Part shown: piece after piece, positions 33,809 through 42,073 of the stretch
Numbering within the stretch: position 1 is the first letter of the stretch
How the letters are laid out: each line of letters starts with the position of its first letter
From: Rossellomorea vietnamensis
GTDB taxonomy: Bacteria > Bacillota > Bacilli > Bacillales > Bacillaceae_B
Direction of reading: 5' to 3'
DNA length: 42,551 bases
Assembly: GCF_008180415.1 (NCBI RefSeq)
Contig: NZ_VTEI01000001.1
Span: forward strand, 386,509-429,059
Translations under genes and position numbers: made by a program
Notes under the pieces: generated by a model
The model's input: only the letters and a program-made list of their open reading frames with translations
Database searches by the model: none
Told to the model about the DNA's origin: nothing

Positions 33809-34087
33809 ATGCCACTCGGACATCATGATCAAATGAACTTGTTAAAGGATATATTAATTAACCACTCTGATGACTGCTGCGGTTCGGTCGCAGAGTGTGA
33901 ACAGCTGGAACGGCTGGTGAAGTCCCTGATGGTGAACACGGACATAGGAGACGGTATCAAGCCGATTCTTCAGGAAGTTTATAACTACAGCCAAAATGGG
34001 ATCAACTCTTCTGACCTCGATCTTCATATCACTTCCCAGAAACAGAACCTTTCCCAATGGGTTCATGACATGGACACTTTATCTTAG
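33809..34087 (+). CDS. ytzH: YtzH-like protein
   Basis: 92 residues, same length as B. subtilis YtzH, with the conserved HSDDCCGSVAECEQLERLVKSLM (C-C-G and E-C-E-Q-L-E-R-L-V-K-S-L-M) and a C-terminal LSQWVHDMD. Cytoplasmic, mostly helical. Function unknown. AAAGGGTG precedes the ATG. Convergent with ytmP: only 3 bp separate the two stop codons, with no terminator between them. Confidence 0.92.
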   Translation: MPLGHHDQMNLLKDILINHSDDCCGSVAECEQLERLVKSLMVNTDIGDGIKPILQEVYNYSQNGINSSDLDLHITSQKQNLSQWVHDMDTLS

Positions 34088-34090
34088 AGC

Positions 34091-34864
34091 TTAGACGATG
34101 GAGTGAAGGTATTCAATCCAGTGGTTCATTTCGTGGAATCTCGCCTTCCCTTTATGCCATTGAATGGACAATAGGGTTTGGGAGACCACATACCATTTCA
34201 TTCGAAGCTTAAGGCTGTCTGTCATTGGGACACCATATTGCGAAAGCCACGTTTCCCAGTTCTCCTCAGGTATATACCAATAAAGGAGAAGGCCGATATC
34301 AATAGCCGGGTCGGCAATCATGGCTCCATCCCAGTCAATCAGATACAACTGGTTGTTATCCGAAAGCAGCCAGTTGTTGTGGTTGACATCTCCATGGCAG
34401 ACTACATATTCGTCATGAGAGATATTGGGCAGATCCGTTTGGAGAAATTGCAGAGCCTCTCTCACCTTGGGATGTGACAGCAGCTCAAAATCGAGCCCGG
34501 TCTCCAGTTCTGCCAGCATATGTTCAGGCTGAAAACGCTCTTTTCCCAGTCTCTCCAGCATCGTTAATAACGGTCTGGAAGAATGGATTTTCTTTAAGAG
34601 CTTTGCTGCCCTTTCCTCTTCCATTTCTACAGGATCCAGTTCTCTCCCGTTCAGCCAATGCTGCGCTGTTATAACATCGCCATTCTCTATTCTTTTAGTC
34701 CAGACAAGTTTTGGGACAATCCCTTCAGCTGACAGCACAGCCAAAAAAGGAGAAGAGTTCCTTTTCAGAAAAAGCTTTTGCTCCTGATATCGGGCAAAAA
34801 ATGCTTCTCCTGTTGCTCCTCCCGCCGATACAATTTCCCAATCCTGATCAAATAAGTGTTCCAA
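34091..34864 (-). CDS. ytmP: Phosphotransferase of the aminoglycoside/choline kinase fold, YtmP
   Basis: 257 residues. Brenner motif HGDVNHNNW with catalytic Asp (about 159-167) and metal-binding LIDWDGAMIADPAIDIG (about 174-190). The APH/choline kinase fold; substrate unknown. Short N-lobe with FFARYQEQKLFLKRN providing the ATP-site lysine. The start is TTG at 34864 with GAGGGTG 7 nt upstream. In B. subtilis it is next to ytzH and trmB, as here. Confidence 0.9.
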   Translation of the reverse strand: MEHLFDQDWEIVSAGGATGEAFFARYQEQKLFLKRNSSPFLAVLSAEGIVPKLVWTKRIENGDVITAQHWLNGRELDPVEMEEERAAKLLKKIHSSRPLLTMLERLGKERFQPEHMLAELETGLDFELLSHPKVREALQFLQTDLPNISHDEYVVCHGDVNHNNWLLSDNNQLYLIDWDGAMIADPAIDIGLLLYWYIPEENWETWLSQYGVPMTDSLKLRMKWYVVSQTLLSIQWHKGKARFHEMNHWIEYLHSIV

Positions 34865-35002
34865 TAATACTCACCCTCTATTGGTTCGCTTCATTTATAT
34901 TAAAATAGTATCTTTTAAATATCGTATTTGTCTTTGCATAAAAAATTGCGGCTGATTATAGTAACAGGTTTCCATTCCATAACTATAAAATCGCCTGGAA
35001 AA

Positions 35003-35045
35003 TAAAAAAGACAGCTATTGGGCAAAAAGTGCAATAGCCATCTTT
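35003..35045 (-). terminator. Probable terminator of the ytlPQR-amyX transcript
   Basis: Minus strand AAAGA-tg-GCTATTG ... CAATAGC-tg-TCTTT followed by TTTATTTT. It lies about 375 bp beyond the amyX stop, after the 52-bp array, so the array would be in the 3' untranslated region. Confidence 0.7.
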
Positions 35046-35154
35046 ATCAATAGTATCGTCTCTTGCCCCATTCCGTCAAGTCCTATCGAAAGCGGGGATC
35101 GCAGAGCAAATCTTATTCAGTACGTACCTAGAGAGTGATTTACAGCTGTTTATT

Positions 35155-35395
35155 AATCGATGCTGTCAAAAGCACATTATACTGCATCATTTCTCGATTC
35201 CAAGAGTTTGATGCTGTTCAAAACCACTTTTACTGCATCATTTACCAATTTCAAGAAGTTTGATGCCATTCAAAGCTATCTTATACAGCATCATTTTCCA
35301 ATTCTTAAGATCTCATGCTATTGAAGCAGCATCAATTCCCGCTATCGAATATTTCATGCTGTTCAAATCCTTTATACAGCACCGTTCTCCCGACC
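35155..35395. repeat. Repeat array with 51-52 bp pitch (TGATGCTGT...GCATCA family)
   Basis: TGCTG/TGCCA/TGCTA anchors lie at 35161, 35212, 35264, 35316 and 35357; spacings 51, 52, 52 and 41. Units carry TGATGC ... GCATCA dyads with about 20 bp between arms and a linker ending CAATTTCAAGA or similar. The last spacing is about 10 bp (one helical turn) shorter. Downstream of amyX. Confidence 0.85.
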
Positions 35396-35420
35396 TATTT
35401 ATTTACCGCTGATCAAAGCT

Positions 35421-37568
35421 CTACCTGCAGCAAACATAACAGCTGACAGGATCAGCCTTCAATGTGTTTTTATTCAATAACTCCAGCGTCTCCAGTCCTG
35501 CACGTTTCCCGTCAGCTATCAGTTTCCACGGTGCTCCGCCTTCCGGAAGATGGACAGACGATCCAGACTCACGTGCATGAAATAGAATAAACATCTCATT
35601 CCAAGGGCCATATGCCTTAATGTTATGGAAATGCAATTTGACCATCCCAGGCCCACTGTAATCCGCCTTTATATGCTTCCTAATCAATTGAGGTGTGCTG
35701 AACCTTAGAGCCCCGTGGGATTTACGGATGGTGATCAGCCCTTTTATATATTCAACCTTATCCTGATATAACGTTCGCCTATGCCAATCAAGCTGATTGA
35801 TTTTGTCCGGGGATTTGTAACTATTTTCGACTCCCTCCTTGGTACGGAGAAATTCCTGTCCAGCATGCAAAAACGAAATCCCTTGGGAAAGAAGGACCAT
35901 CGACGTGGCAAGCATATGTCTCTCTTCCCTCTCTGCTTTATCAGGACAGCACGCCGAAATCTTATCCCACAAGGTATGATTGTCATGTGATTCAACATAG
36001 TTAACCGTCTGGGCAGGATGTAAAAACAGCCCGGATTCTTCTGTTAACCCAATGCTGCCTGTAAGCACTTCGGCGGCTCTTTTTTCGAGACCGCTGTGTC
36101 CAAGTGCAAAGCCCCTGTCATACAAGTTAAAGGTGCTCCCTTTGATACCGTCTCGAAATGAGTCATTAAATTGGCTGACTCCCTGCATCTTTCCGGCATT
36201 GCGGATGGCAGCCTTCCTGCTCTGAGGCAGCGGGGTATTTAAATCCCAGCCTTCACCGATGATCAATGCATTAGGCAGTATCTTTTCCACTTCCTTATGA
36301 ACATCATTCATGGTTTCAACATCCAGAATTCCCATCAGATCAAAACGGAATCCATCCACCCTGTATTCTTTCAGCCAATACCGAACCGAATCCACAATGA
36401 ATTTCCGTACCATTTTTCTTTCCGAGGCGATGTCATTTCCTACTCCGGTGCCATTGGAAGGCATGCCATTCTCGTCATATCGAAAATAATAGCCTGGAAC
36501 AATTTTTTCAAAAGAAGATTCCTCTTTTATATAAACATGATTGTACACAACATCTAAAATGACCCGGATTCCCCTGCTGTGAAGGGAGTGGATTACCTCT
36601 TTCAGCTCATTGATCCTGATGTATGGGTTCTGGGGACTGGTCGAGTAGCTTCCTTCAGGAGCATTAAAGTTCAGCGGATTGTAGCCCCAGTTGTATCTCT
36701 CATCGTCCCGGAGATCTGATACTCCCTCAAAATCATTTACGGGCAGCAGTTCCACATGGGTTATCCCGAGTTCATCCAAATAATCCAACCCTGTTGAAAG
36801 TCCGTTTGACGTTTTCGTTCCGGCTTCCGTGAATGCCCGGTAGACGCCCTTATTCTTCATACCGCTTTCCTCATTCATGGAAAAATCCCGGACATGAAGT
36901 TCATAGATGATGCTGTCTGTCTTGGATTCCAATGCAGGGAGTGACTCCATGGCTGGAACCGTTTTACCCATGTCAACGACAGCGCCCCACTCACTGTTGA
37001 GTGATACAGATTTAGCATAGGGATCCACCGCTTCCTGCCAATGAAGATTGATACAGGTCAGATAAGTATAAAAACAGCCTTCTGCATTTTCCTCCAGAGT
37101 AAAGGTCCAAACTCCTTTTTCCCCTCTTGTCATGTCGTGCTGCTGGATGGCACTCATATCGAGGTCAGTGATTTTCAATTTGACCTTCGTCGCAGTCGGC
37201 GCCCAAACTTTAAAGGTGGTCCTGCCGGCATCAAGGCTCACACCCAAATCATTTCCTTCATAAAAATACTTTTCATCGAATTCCAGCGTCCTTATCACTG
37301 CTCCAACCTGCAGATCCGTTTCATTACCATGCTCATCTTCAATATGATAAGTCCTGTCCAGCTGAGGTTCAAAATCAATGGAACATATATATTTATTCTG
37401 TTCCTGCAGAGAGTGTCTTTCTCTAATCGTAAGAGGAAGCTTTTCTTTGTTCTCTTCTTTTATATAAAAAGCTGAAGACTTTCCCTCAAAATAGGCGTGG
37501 GGAAGCAGGACTGTTACCGTTTTCATTTCATCTAAATAGGCAAAGAATTTTCTTTGTATGATCAGCAA
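35421..37568 (-). CDS. amyX: Type I pullulanase AmyX
   Basis: Debranching enzyme cleaving alpha-1,6 links of pullulan and branched maltodextrins. 715 residues, GH13. An N-terminal domain then a CBM48-type domain (TTFKVWAPTATKVKL about 117-131), the pullulanase type I signature YNWGYNP (292-298), nucleophile Asp410 in DGFRFDLMG, acid/base Glu439 in IIGEGWDL, and Asp529 in VESHDNHT. No signal peptide, so intracellular. Start TTG at 37568 with GGGGAGG about 9 nt upstream; MLIIQRKFFAYLDEM aligns with the B. subtilis start. Last gene of the ytlPQR-amyX unit, 23 bp after ytlR. Confidence 0.96.
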   Translation of the reverse strand: MLIIQRKFFAYLDEMKTVTVLLPHAYFEGKSSAFYIKEENKEKLPLTIRERHSLQEQNKYICSIDFEPQLDRTYHIEDEHGNETDLQVGAVIRTLEFDEKYFYEGNDLGVSLDAGRTTFKVWAPTATKVKLKITDLDMSAIQQHDMTRGEKGVWTFTLEENAEGCFYTYLTCINLHWQEAVDPYAKSVSLNSEWGAVVDMGKTVPAMESLPALESKTDSIIYELHVRDFSMNEESGMKNKGVYRAFTEAGTKTSNGLSTGLDYLDELGITHVELLPVNDFEGVSDLRDDERYNWGYNPLNFNAPEGSYSTSPQNPYIRINELKEVIHSLHSRGIRVILDVVYNHVYIKEESSFEKIVPGYYFRYDENGMPSNGTGVGNDIASERKMVRKFIVDSVRYWLKEYRVDGFRFDLMGILDVETMNDVHKEVEKILPNALIIGEGWDLNTPLPQSRKAAIRNAGKMQGVSQFNDSFRDGIKGSTFNLYDRGFALGHSGLEKRAAEVLTGSIGLTEESGLFLHPAQTVNYVESHDNHTLWDKISACCPDKAEREERHMLATSMVLLSQGISFLHAGQEFLRTKEGVENSYKSPDKINQLDWHRRTLYQDKVEYIKGLITIRKSHGALRFSTPQLIRKHIKADYSGPGMVKLHFHNIKAYGPWNEMFILFHARESGSSVHLPEGGAPWKLIADGKRAGLETLELLNKNTLKADPVSCYVCCR

Positions 37569-37591
37569 AAATATACACCTCCCCTATGGAC

Positions 37592-38539
37592 TCAGCTATT
37601 GATATCCGCTGTCTTCCAATTATGATGCTGTACTTCGATATGTAGCTTTTTATTTTCTTCAATGAGCCCGATATACTCACCATCCACTTGAACAGGTACG
37701 GGTTCAGGCGATGTAATCAGAATTTCTTTTACCCTATAGGTTTCTACCTCTTTGAATGTGGTATGCTTGCCTAAAAATACGGACAGAAAGACCACTAGAA
37801 GCTTCAGCCTGGACAGGTTCTGGACAACCGTGAGATCCAGCATGCCATCAGCAGAATCAGCCTTGGGAGAGATTTTCATTCCCCCTCCAAAATATTGCTG
37901 ATTCGAAATCGTAATAAACCATGTGTGCCGGAAGCTTTTCTTTTCCCCATCGATTTCTGCTTCCAGAACCAGTGGTTTGAATTTCATTGCTTCTGAAAAA
38001 ACCAGAACAGCATAAATAAGTTTTCCCAGAGAAAGTCTATTCAGCCATTTCTTAATGGGGGAATGCTGTGCTCTCATCGTGACTTTTGCATCAAATCCTG
38101 CTCCCATACTATTCACAAAGTACCCTTTGCGATACCCATTCAACACATACAATCCAGTATCGTGGAATTTTTCTTGCAGCCGATCTTCTTGGAACAGCCT
38201 GATGACTGTAGCACCCTGATCAGCTTTTGCCGGCCACAAATAACCTTTCGCAAAATCATTTCCGCTTCCGGCTGGGAAATGACCGACTGTTACATTGTCA
38301 TAGCCGATACATTGATTGATCAGGGCACTGATGGTACCATCCCCGCCTACTCCGACAATAAATAATTTCTCGTCAGGGGCTGCCTCCACAGCATTCCGGA
38401 CGGCCGCCCTCATCTCATCAACCGAATGGGTGAAGCAGAGATCATCTTGATGAACCATTAACTGCTTCTGCAATTTCTCCCAGACAGGAACCAAATAGCT
38501 GTTTTTGGCATTCATATTTATGATATAAATAGTTCTCAT
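37592..38539 (-). CDS. ytlR: Diacylglycerol kinase-family lipid kinase YtlR
   Basis: 315 residues. Nucleotide-binding GVGGDGTISALIN (about 63-75), FPAGSGNDFAKG (about 88-99), and a C-terminal beta domain with PVPVQVDGEYI, typical of DagK/BmrU/YegS-like lipid kinases. The lipid substrate is not known. ATG overlaps the ytlQ stop (ATGA), so translation is coupled. No transmembrane segment; likely peripheral on the membrane. Confidence 0.9.
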   Translation of the reverse strand: MRTIYIINMNAKNSYLVPVWEKLQKQLMVHQDDLCFTHSVDEMRAAVRNAVEAAPDEKLFIVGVGGDGTISALINQCIGYDNVTVGHFPAGSGNDFAKGYLWPAKADQGATVIRLFQEDRLQEKFHDTGLYVLNGYRKGYFVNSMGAGFDAKVTMRAQHSPIKKWLNRLSLGKLIYAVLVFSEAMKFKPLVLEAEIDGEKKSFRHTWFITISNQQYFGGGMKISPKADSADGMLDLTVVQNLSRLKLLVVFLSVFLGKHTTFKEVETYRVKEILITSPEPVPVQVDGEYIGLIEENKKLHIEVQHHNWKTADINS

Positions 38540-39519
38540 ATTTCTTCTTCATCTTCTCGTAAAGGATGGTTATCATCCGACTGCCACCCCGTTCTCTTAA
38601 AGGAAGTGCTTTGACAGAAATCCAGAAGTCCTTTAGCCAATTTCAATTGAACGTTTTTAATAGGGGAATGGGATGCCCTCATTTTTCCGAACCACTCTGC
38701 ATGCGCTCTCTTGTCGATGAGATGCAGGTTTTGAGGAGCCATCCCATAATCGATATATCCATTTCGGCTGATGACCCCCTTTTTGATGGGAAGATTCACC
38801 TCCAGATGCTTCATGAGAGTGGAAATCACCGATTCCATCCTATTTAAAGAGATCAAAGGATTTAGCACCTTGGAATCCCTATCCCCAGTCTTCTTCAGCC
38901 AGAAACGTTCCTGAGATCCTATAAAAGCGGCTTCATCATCTTCTTCCATAAAGGTTAAGCACCAGATCTCTGTGGGGGTCAGTAAAAGAATATCCATTTC
39001 CATTGGAGCATTTTTGAACTTAAAAACCGGGAAATACATCAGAAAAATATTATCTGGGAACCTTTTCAAAAAATACATAAGCCGCTCGTCAGAAGTATAA
39101 CTTTTATCAACGTAAGATTTTTCCATTATGGTAGAACTCGCCCACCTTAACTGAAAGTGAAACAACTGGTCGAGGAACAGGTGCTTCAGTTCCTCTTCGG
39201 TCGAAGGAAGTTCTGTAAAATTCAAATTCATCTCTGAATCTTCTTCTGAAGGAGGGGCCTGCATTTCAAGTTCCTGCCATTCCGCCTCCTCTTTCTCCCG
39301 TTTTTTGAACAACCCTCCAAATTTGGACATCAAACTTGTTTTCTCTGAGATATCCTCTGCTTCTTCAGGTTCTTCCTGAAATAACAGCTCTCCCTGGTCC
39401 CAGCTTTCCTTCCATTTTGCCCATTGCTGTTTTTTTAACCGGACAAATTGGGAAGGATAACGATAAGTATCCAATTCATACCGAGAAATATAGTCTTGCA
39501 GCTTAATTAGTTGCGCCAT
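38536..39519 (-). CDS. ytlQ: YtlQ, conserved protein of unknown function
   Basis: 327 residues, cytoplasmic. An N-terminal QDYISRYELDTYRYPSQFVRLKKQQW, a charged disordered linker (about 48-95) and a globular C-terminal half with DILLLTPTEIWCLTFMEED, ...FWLKKTGDRDSKVLNPLISLNRMES... and RNGYIDYGMAPQNLHLIDKRAHAEWFGKM. The latter half recalls a nuclease-related (NERD-like) fold, by impression only. AGAGGGG precedes the ATG. Middle gene of ytlP-ytlQ-ytlR. Confidence 0.85.
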   Translation of the reverse strand: MAQLIKLQDYISRYELDTYRYPSQFVRLKKQQWAKWKESWDQGELLFQEEPEEAEDISEKTSLMSKFGGLFKKREKEEAEWQELEMQAPPSEEDSEMNLNFTELPSTEEELKHLFLDQLFHFQLRWASSTIMEKSYVDKSYTSDERLMYFLKRFPDNIFLMYFPVFKFKNAPMEMDILLLTPTEIWCLTFMEEDDEAAFIGSQERFWLKKTGDRDSKVLNPLISLNRMESVISTLMKHLEVNLPIKKGVISRNGYIDYGMAPQNLHLIDKRAHAEWFGKMRASHSPIKNVQLKLAKGLLDFCQSTSFKRTGWQSDDNHPLREDEEEI

Positions 39520-39580
39520 AAGTTTTTCCCCTCTTGCATTATATGTTTGTATTTTTATGTTTCTTACTAATAAATTTCAA

Positions 39581-40141
39581 TCATAGGATCAACGTGAACT
39601 TCTCTACTTCTTCATACTTAGGTGTACGGTCGAGATGCGTCCGGTAGAGTACAAATTCCTCTATCCGGAAACCCAAAGGTTCTTTCAGTGAAAAAGGGGT
39701 AAGCAGGCTGCCGGCGAATCTTTCATCTCCTCCCCACTTCCTGGCAATCGTAATGTGTGGATTGAATGGCCTTTTGTCTAGTTCATATCCTTCCTGCAGG
39801 CATTCCGAGTACACAGCATCTCTTAAAGTGGACAAGGAAGAAGAAGGACTTACATCACTCCAGAGAATCCGGGGTGATGACGGATTTCCGAATGTTCCAA
39901 GATTTTGAACGGTTAATGAAAAAGAAGATAATTCTTTCTTCACCTCATGGATTCTGTCAATAGATTTTCTTAGGCGTTCTTCTTCGGTGCTCCCCAAAAA
40001 AGCCAAAGTAATATGGTAGTCCTCTGGATGTACCCATCGTTGAAACCGCAAAGCAGCCTTTACCCTTGACGACCAATCATCCATGCTTTTTTTCGTATCC
40101 TGCGGCAGCGGTACCGCATAAAAATAATGGTGTTGTTTCAT
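39581..40141 (-). CDS. thpR: RNA 2',3'-cyclic phosphodiesterase (ThpR/LigT, YtlP)
   Basis: 186 residues, 2H phosphoesterase fold with both catalytic H-x-T motifs: HITLAFLG (about 43-50) and HITIARKWG (in NPHITIA). Family members open 2',3'-cyclic phosphates and can ligate 2'-5' RNA. I chose the ATG at 40141, with AAAGG 8 nt upstream; an in-frame GTG three codons earlier overlaps that site. First gene of the ytlPQR-amyX operon. Divergent from ytkP. Confidence 0.92.
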   Translation of the reverse strand: MKQHHYFYAVPLPQDTKKSMDDWSSRVKAALRFQRWVHPEDYHITLAFLGSTEEERLRKSIDRIHEVKKELSSFSLTVQNLGTFGNPSSPRILWSDVSPSSSLSTLRDAVYSECLQEGYELDKRPFNPHITIARKWGGDERFAGSLLTPFSLKEPLGFRIEEFVLYRTHLDRTPKYEEVEKFTLIL

Positions 40142-40344
40142 CCTGCACACCTTTCCGTATTTTCATTAACTTTCATTTTATCAGACTAAGCATGCAACAG
40201 ATATCTAAATCAGCAATTGCATGCTGGATTCCATCACAATTATTGCCATCTTTAATAGCCTTTACGCCTGGTAATTAAACATTTCAGTGAAGAGATAGCT
40301 GGGAACGACATCATGTGGATGTTCTTTTTGCAGTGCTGGTTACC

Positions 40345-40600
40345 CGATCAGGTTCATGACTGAGGACTGGTAAAAAATAAGGGAAGTTTTTTCCGTTAAT
40401 TGCAGAATTGAGCTCATTTGGGTGGTGAATAAGGGAAATTTTTTCCCTTATATAAAGCAAAAGCGTCTATTTTCAACTTTTTTAGTCAAATAAGGGAAGT
40501 TTTTTCCTCTATTTAAGGTATTTTCGGCGCTAATCAGTCAATAAGGGAAATTTGTTCCTCTATTTGGTAGATCAAATTACTGACCACCTAACCGTTGAAA
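40345..40600. repeat. Four-unit TAAGGGAA element, copy 3
   Basis: AAGGGAA dyads near 40381, 40433, 40494 and 40545, spaced 52, 61 and 51 bp, same order as copies at 7031 and 30808. Flanks are recognisable (GGTAAAAAATAAGGG left, CTCTATTTGGTAGATCAAA right) but more diverged. In the divergent ytlP/ytkP gap. Confidence 0.85.
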
Positions 40601-40761
40601 GTGACCTTTCTCTGTTCATGGATACGGGAATCAGCATCTTTTTATTGACTAGATGAGAATGTACTCTTCCAGCTTTAACTGGAAAATGTTTCCCTAAAAA
40701 ATACAGAATATGATAGCTTTCAAAAGCAACAATGCTATCTTACCCTCATCCCCTTTTCTAA

Positions 40762-40862
40762 AGGAGGATCTTCGCTGCAGGCGTGCGACCTCCTGCGGGA
40801 CTAGCGGGCGTCTAGTTCCAGCGCCCACCCCTCGGAGTCATGCGGCTGGAGCGGAAGTCCAT
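40762..40862. repeat. GC-rich dispersed repeat, copy 3 (inverted, variant middle)
   Basis: In reverse complement the ends match copies 1 and 2 (CTTCCGCTCCAG...GACTCC and CCCGCTAGTCCCGCAGGAGG), but the middle is replaced by a short GGGTGGGCGCTGGAACTAGA-type sequence without the CCTCGGC core. Confidence 0.75.
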
Positions 40863-40942
40863 TACTTTTAAACAGCTGCAATCTTTGCCCAAACAGCCCT
40901 TTAATAAAAAAGAGGCATTATTGAATTTTTAAGGAGAAAGCA

Positions 40943-40956
40943 TTTACTATAGTAAA
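40943..40956. promoter_or_regulatory. Perfect palindrome TTTACTATAGTAAA upstream of ytkP
   Basis: Exact 14-bp palindrome about 50 bp upstream of the -10. A near copy TTTACTAGTGTAAA is at 26100-26113 upstream of the PTS-like gene. Could be a shared repressor site; regulator unknown. Confidence 0.4.
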
Positions 40957-40966
40957 CGAAATCATT

Positions 40967-40991
40967 AAATCTTATATATTTGATAAGATTT
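40967..40991. promoter_or_regulatory. Inverted repeat AAATCTTAT / ATAAGATTT overlapping the ytkP -35
   Basis: Perfect 9-bp arms with a 7-bp centre, overlapping the first two bases of the predicted -35 at 40990. Position fits a repressor operator; regulator unknown (no CymR consensus recognised). Confidence 0.5.
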
Positions 40992-41019
40992 GTTAGAATT
41001 AGTAACATAATAATATAAT
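40990..41019 (+). promoter_or_regulatory. Candidate SigA promoter of ytkP
   Basis: TTGTTA (40990-40995), 18-bp spacer, perfect TATAAT (41014-41019), 53 bp before the start codon. Confidence 0.6.
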
Positions 41020-41072
41020 GAATGGACTTATAACGAAGAACTCATTGACTTTAAATGAAAGGGCGTAATGAT

Positions 41073-42002
41073 ATGAAAGTCGTTCAAAATATAGCAGATT
41101 TAATCGGAGATACACCGCTGGTCAAGTTGAATCGCCTGAAACCCGAAGGCGGAGCGGAGATTTATGTAAAACTGGAATTCTACAACCCGAGCAAAAGTGT
41201 TAAAGACCGTGCTGCCTATCAAATGATTGTGGAGGCTGAGAACGCCGGGCTATTAAAAGCAGGCTCCACCATCATTGAGCCCACAAGCGGAAACACCGGA
41301 ATCGGGCTTGCGATGAATGCAGCAGCAAGAGGATATAAAGCAATCCTTGTCATGCCGGATACGATGACACAGGAAAGAATCAACCTGCTGAAAGCCTATG
41401 GAGCGGAAGTGGTACTCACTCCGGGAGATGAAAAAATGCCGGGAGCGATTCAAAAGGCGAAAGACCTTACAAAGGAAATCGAGAACAGCTTCATGCCGAT
41501 GCAGTTTGAAAATGAATCTAACCCTAATGCACACCGCAAAACAACAGCGGTGGAAATCATCGAGGCAATGGAGGAACTGGGTAAACCCCTATCCGCATTT
41601 GTTGCCACAGCTGGTACCGGCGGAACGATCACAGGAACCGGGGAAGTATTAAGAGAACACTACAAAGATCTCCAAGTTCATGTAGTCGAGCCTGCGGGTT
41701 CACCTGTCCTTTCAGGCGGACAGCCGGGCAAACATAAATTGGTCGGTACAAGCCCGGGTTTCATCCCAGAAATTTTGAATCAAGATGTATACGATGAAAT
41801 TCATAAAATTGAGGATGAAGATGCGTATGATATCGCAAGGCGTATGGCCAGCGAAGAGGGAATCCTGGTCGGTCCATCTTCAGGTGCAGCCTGCTACGCC
41901 GCAATCCAGGTAGCCCAAAAGCTTTCACCGGATGATATCGTAATATGCATCGCTTGTGATACAGGAGAAAGATATCTGTCCAGCGATTTGTTTCGATTCT
42001 AA
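41073..42002 (+). CDS. ytkP: Cysteine synthase-like PLP enzyme (YtkP)
   Basis: O-acetylserine sulfhydrylase-type beta-replacement enzyme. 309 residues. PLP lysine Lys44 in NPSKSVKDRAAYQ, substrate loop PTSGNTGIGLA, PLP-phosphate loop ATAGTGGTITGTG, C-terminal GPSSGAACYAAI. Closer to YtkP than to CysK proper (KLEFYNPSKSVKDRAAYQM). The ATG at 41073 has AAAGGGCG 9 nt upstream; an ATG 18 bp earlier overlaps that site. A terminator follows. Whether it makes cysteine or acts in another branch is not settled. Confidence 0.9.
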   Translation: MKVVQNIADLIGDTPLVKLNRLKPEGGAEIYVKLEFYNPSKSVKDRAAYQMIVEAENAGLLKAGSTIIEPTSGNTGIGLAMNAAARGYKAILVMPDTMTQERINLLKAYGAEVVLTPGDEKMPGAIQKAKDLTKEIENSFMPMQFENESNPNAHRKTTAVEIIEAMEELGKPLSAFVATAGTGGTITGTGEVLREHYKDLQVHVVEPAGSPVLSGGQPGKHKLVGTSPGFIPEILNQDVYDEIHKIEDEDAYDIARRMASEEGILVGPSSGAACYAAIQVAQKLSPDDIVICIACDTGERYLSSDLFRF

Positions 42003-42012
42003 TTAAGACTAA

Positions 42013-42056
42013 CAAGGCGTGAGTTCTTCCTTAGGAGGACCCACGCCTTTAATTTA
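42013..42056 (+). terminator. Terminator of ytkP
   Basis: AAGGCGTG pairs with CACGCCTT around an interior TTCC/GGAGGA loop, followed by TAATTT. Confidence 0.8.
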
Positions 42057-42073
42057 TGCAAGCACAAATGCGG

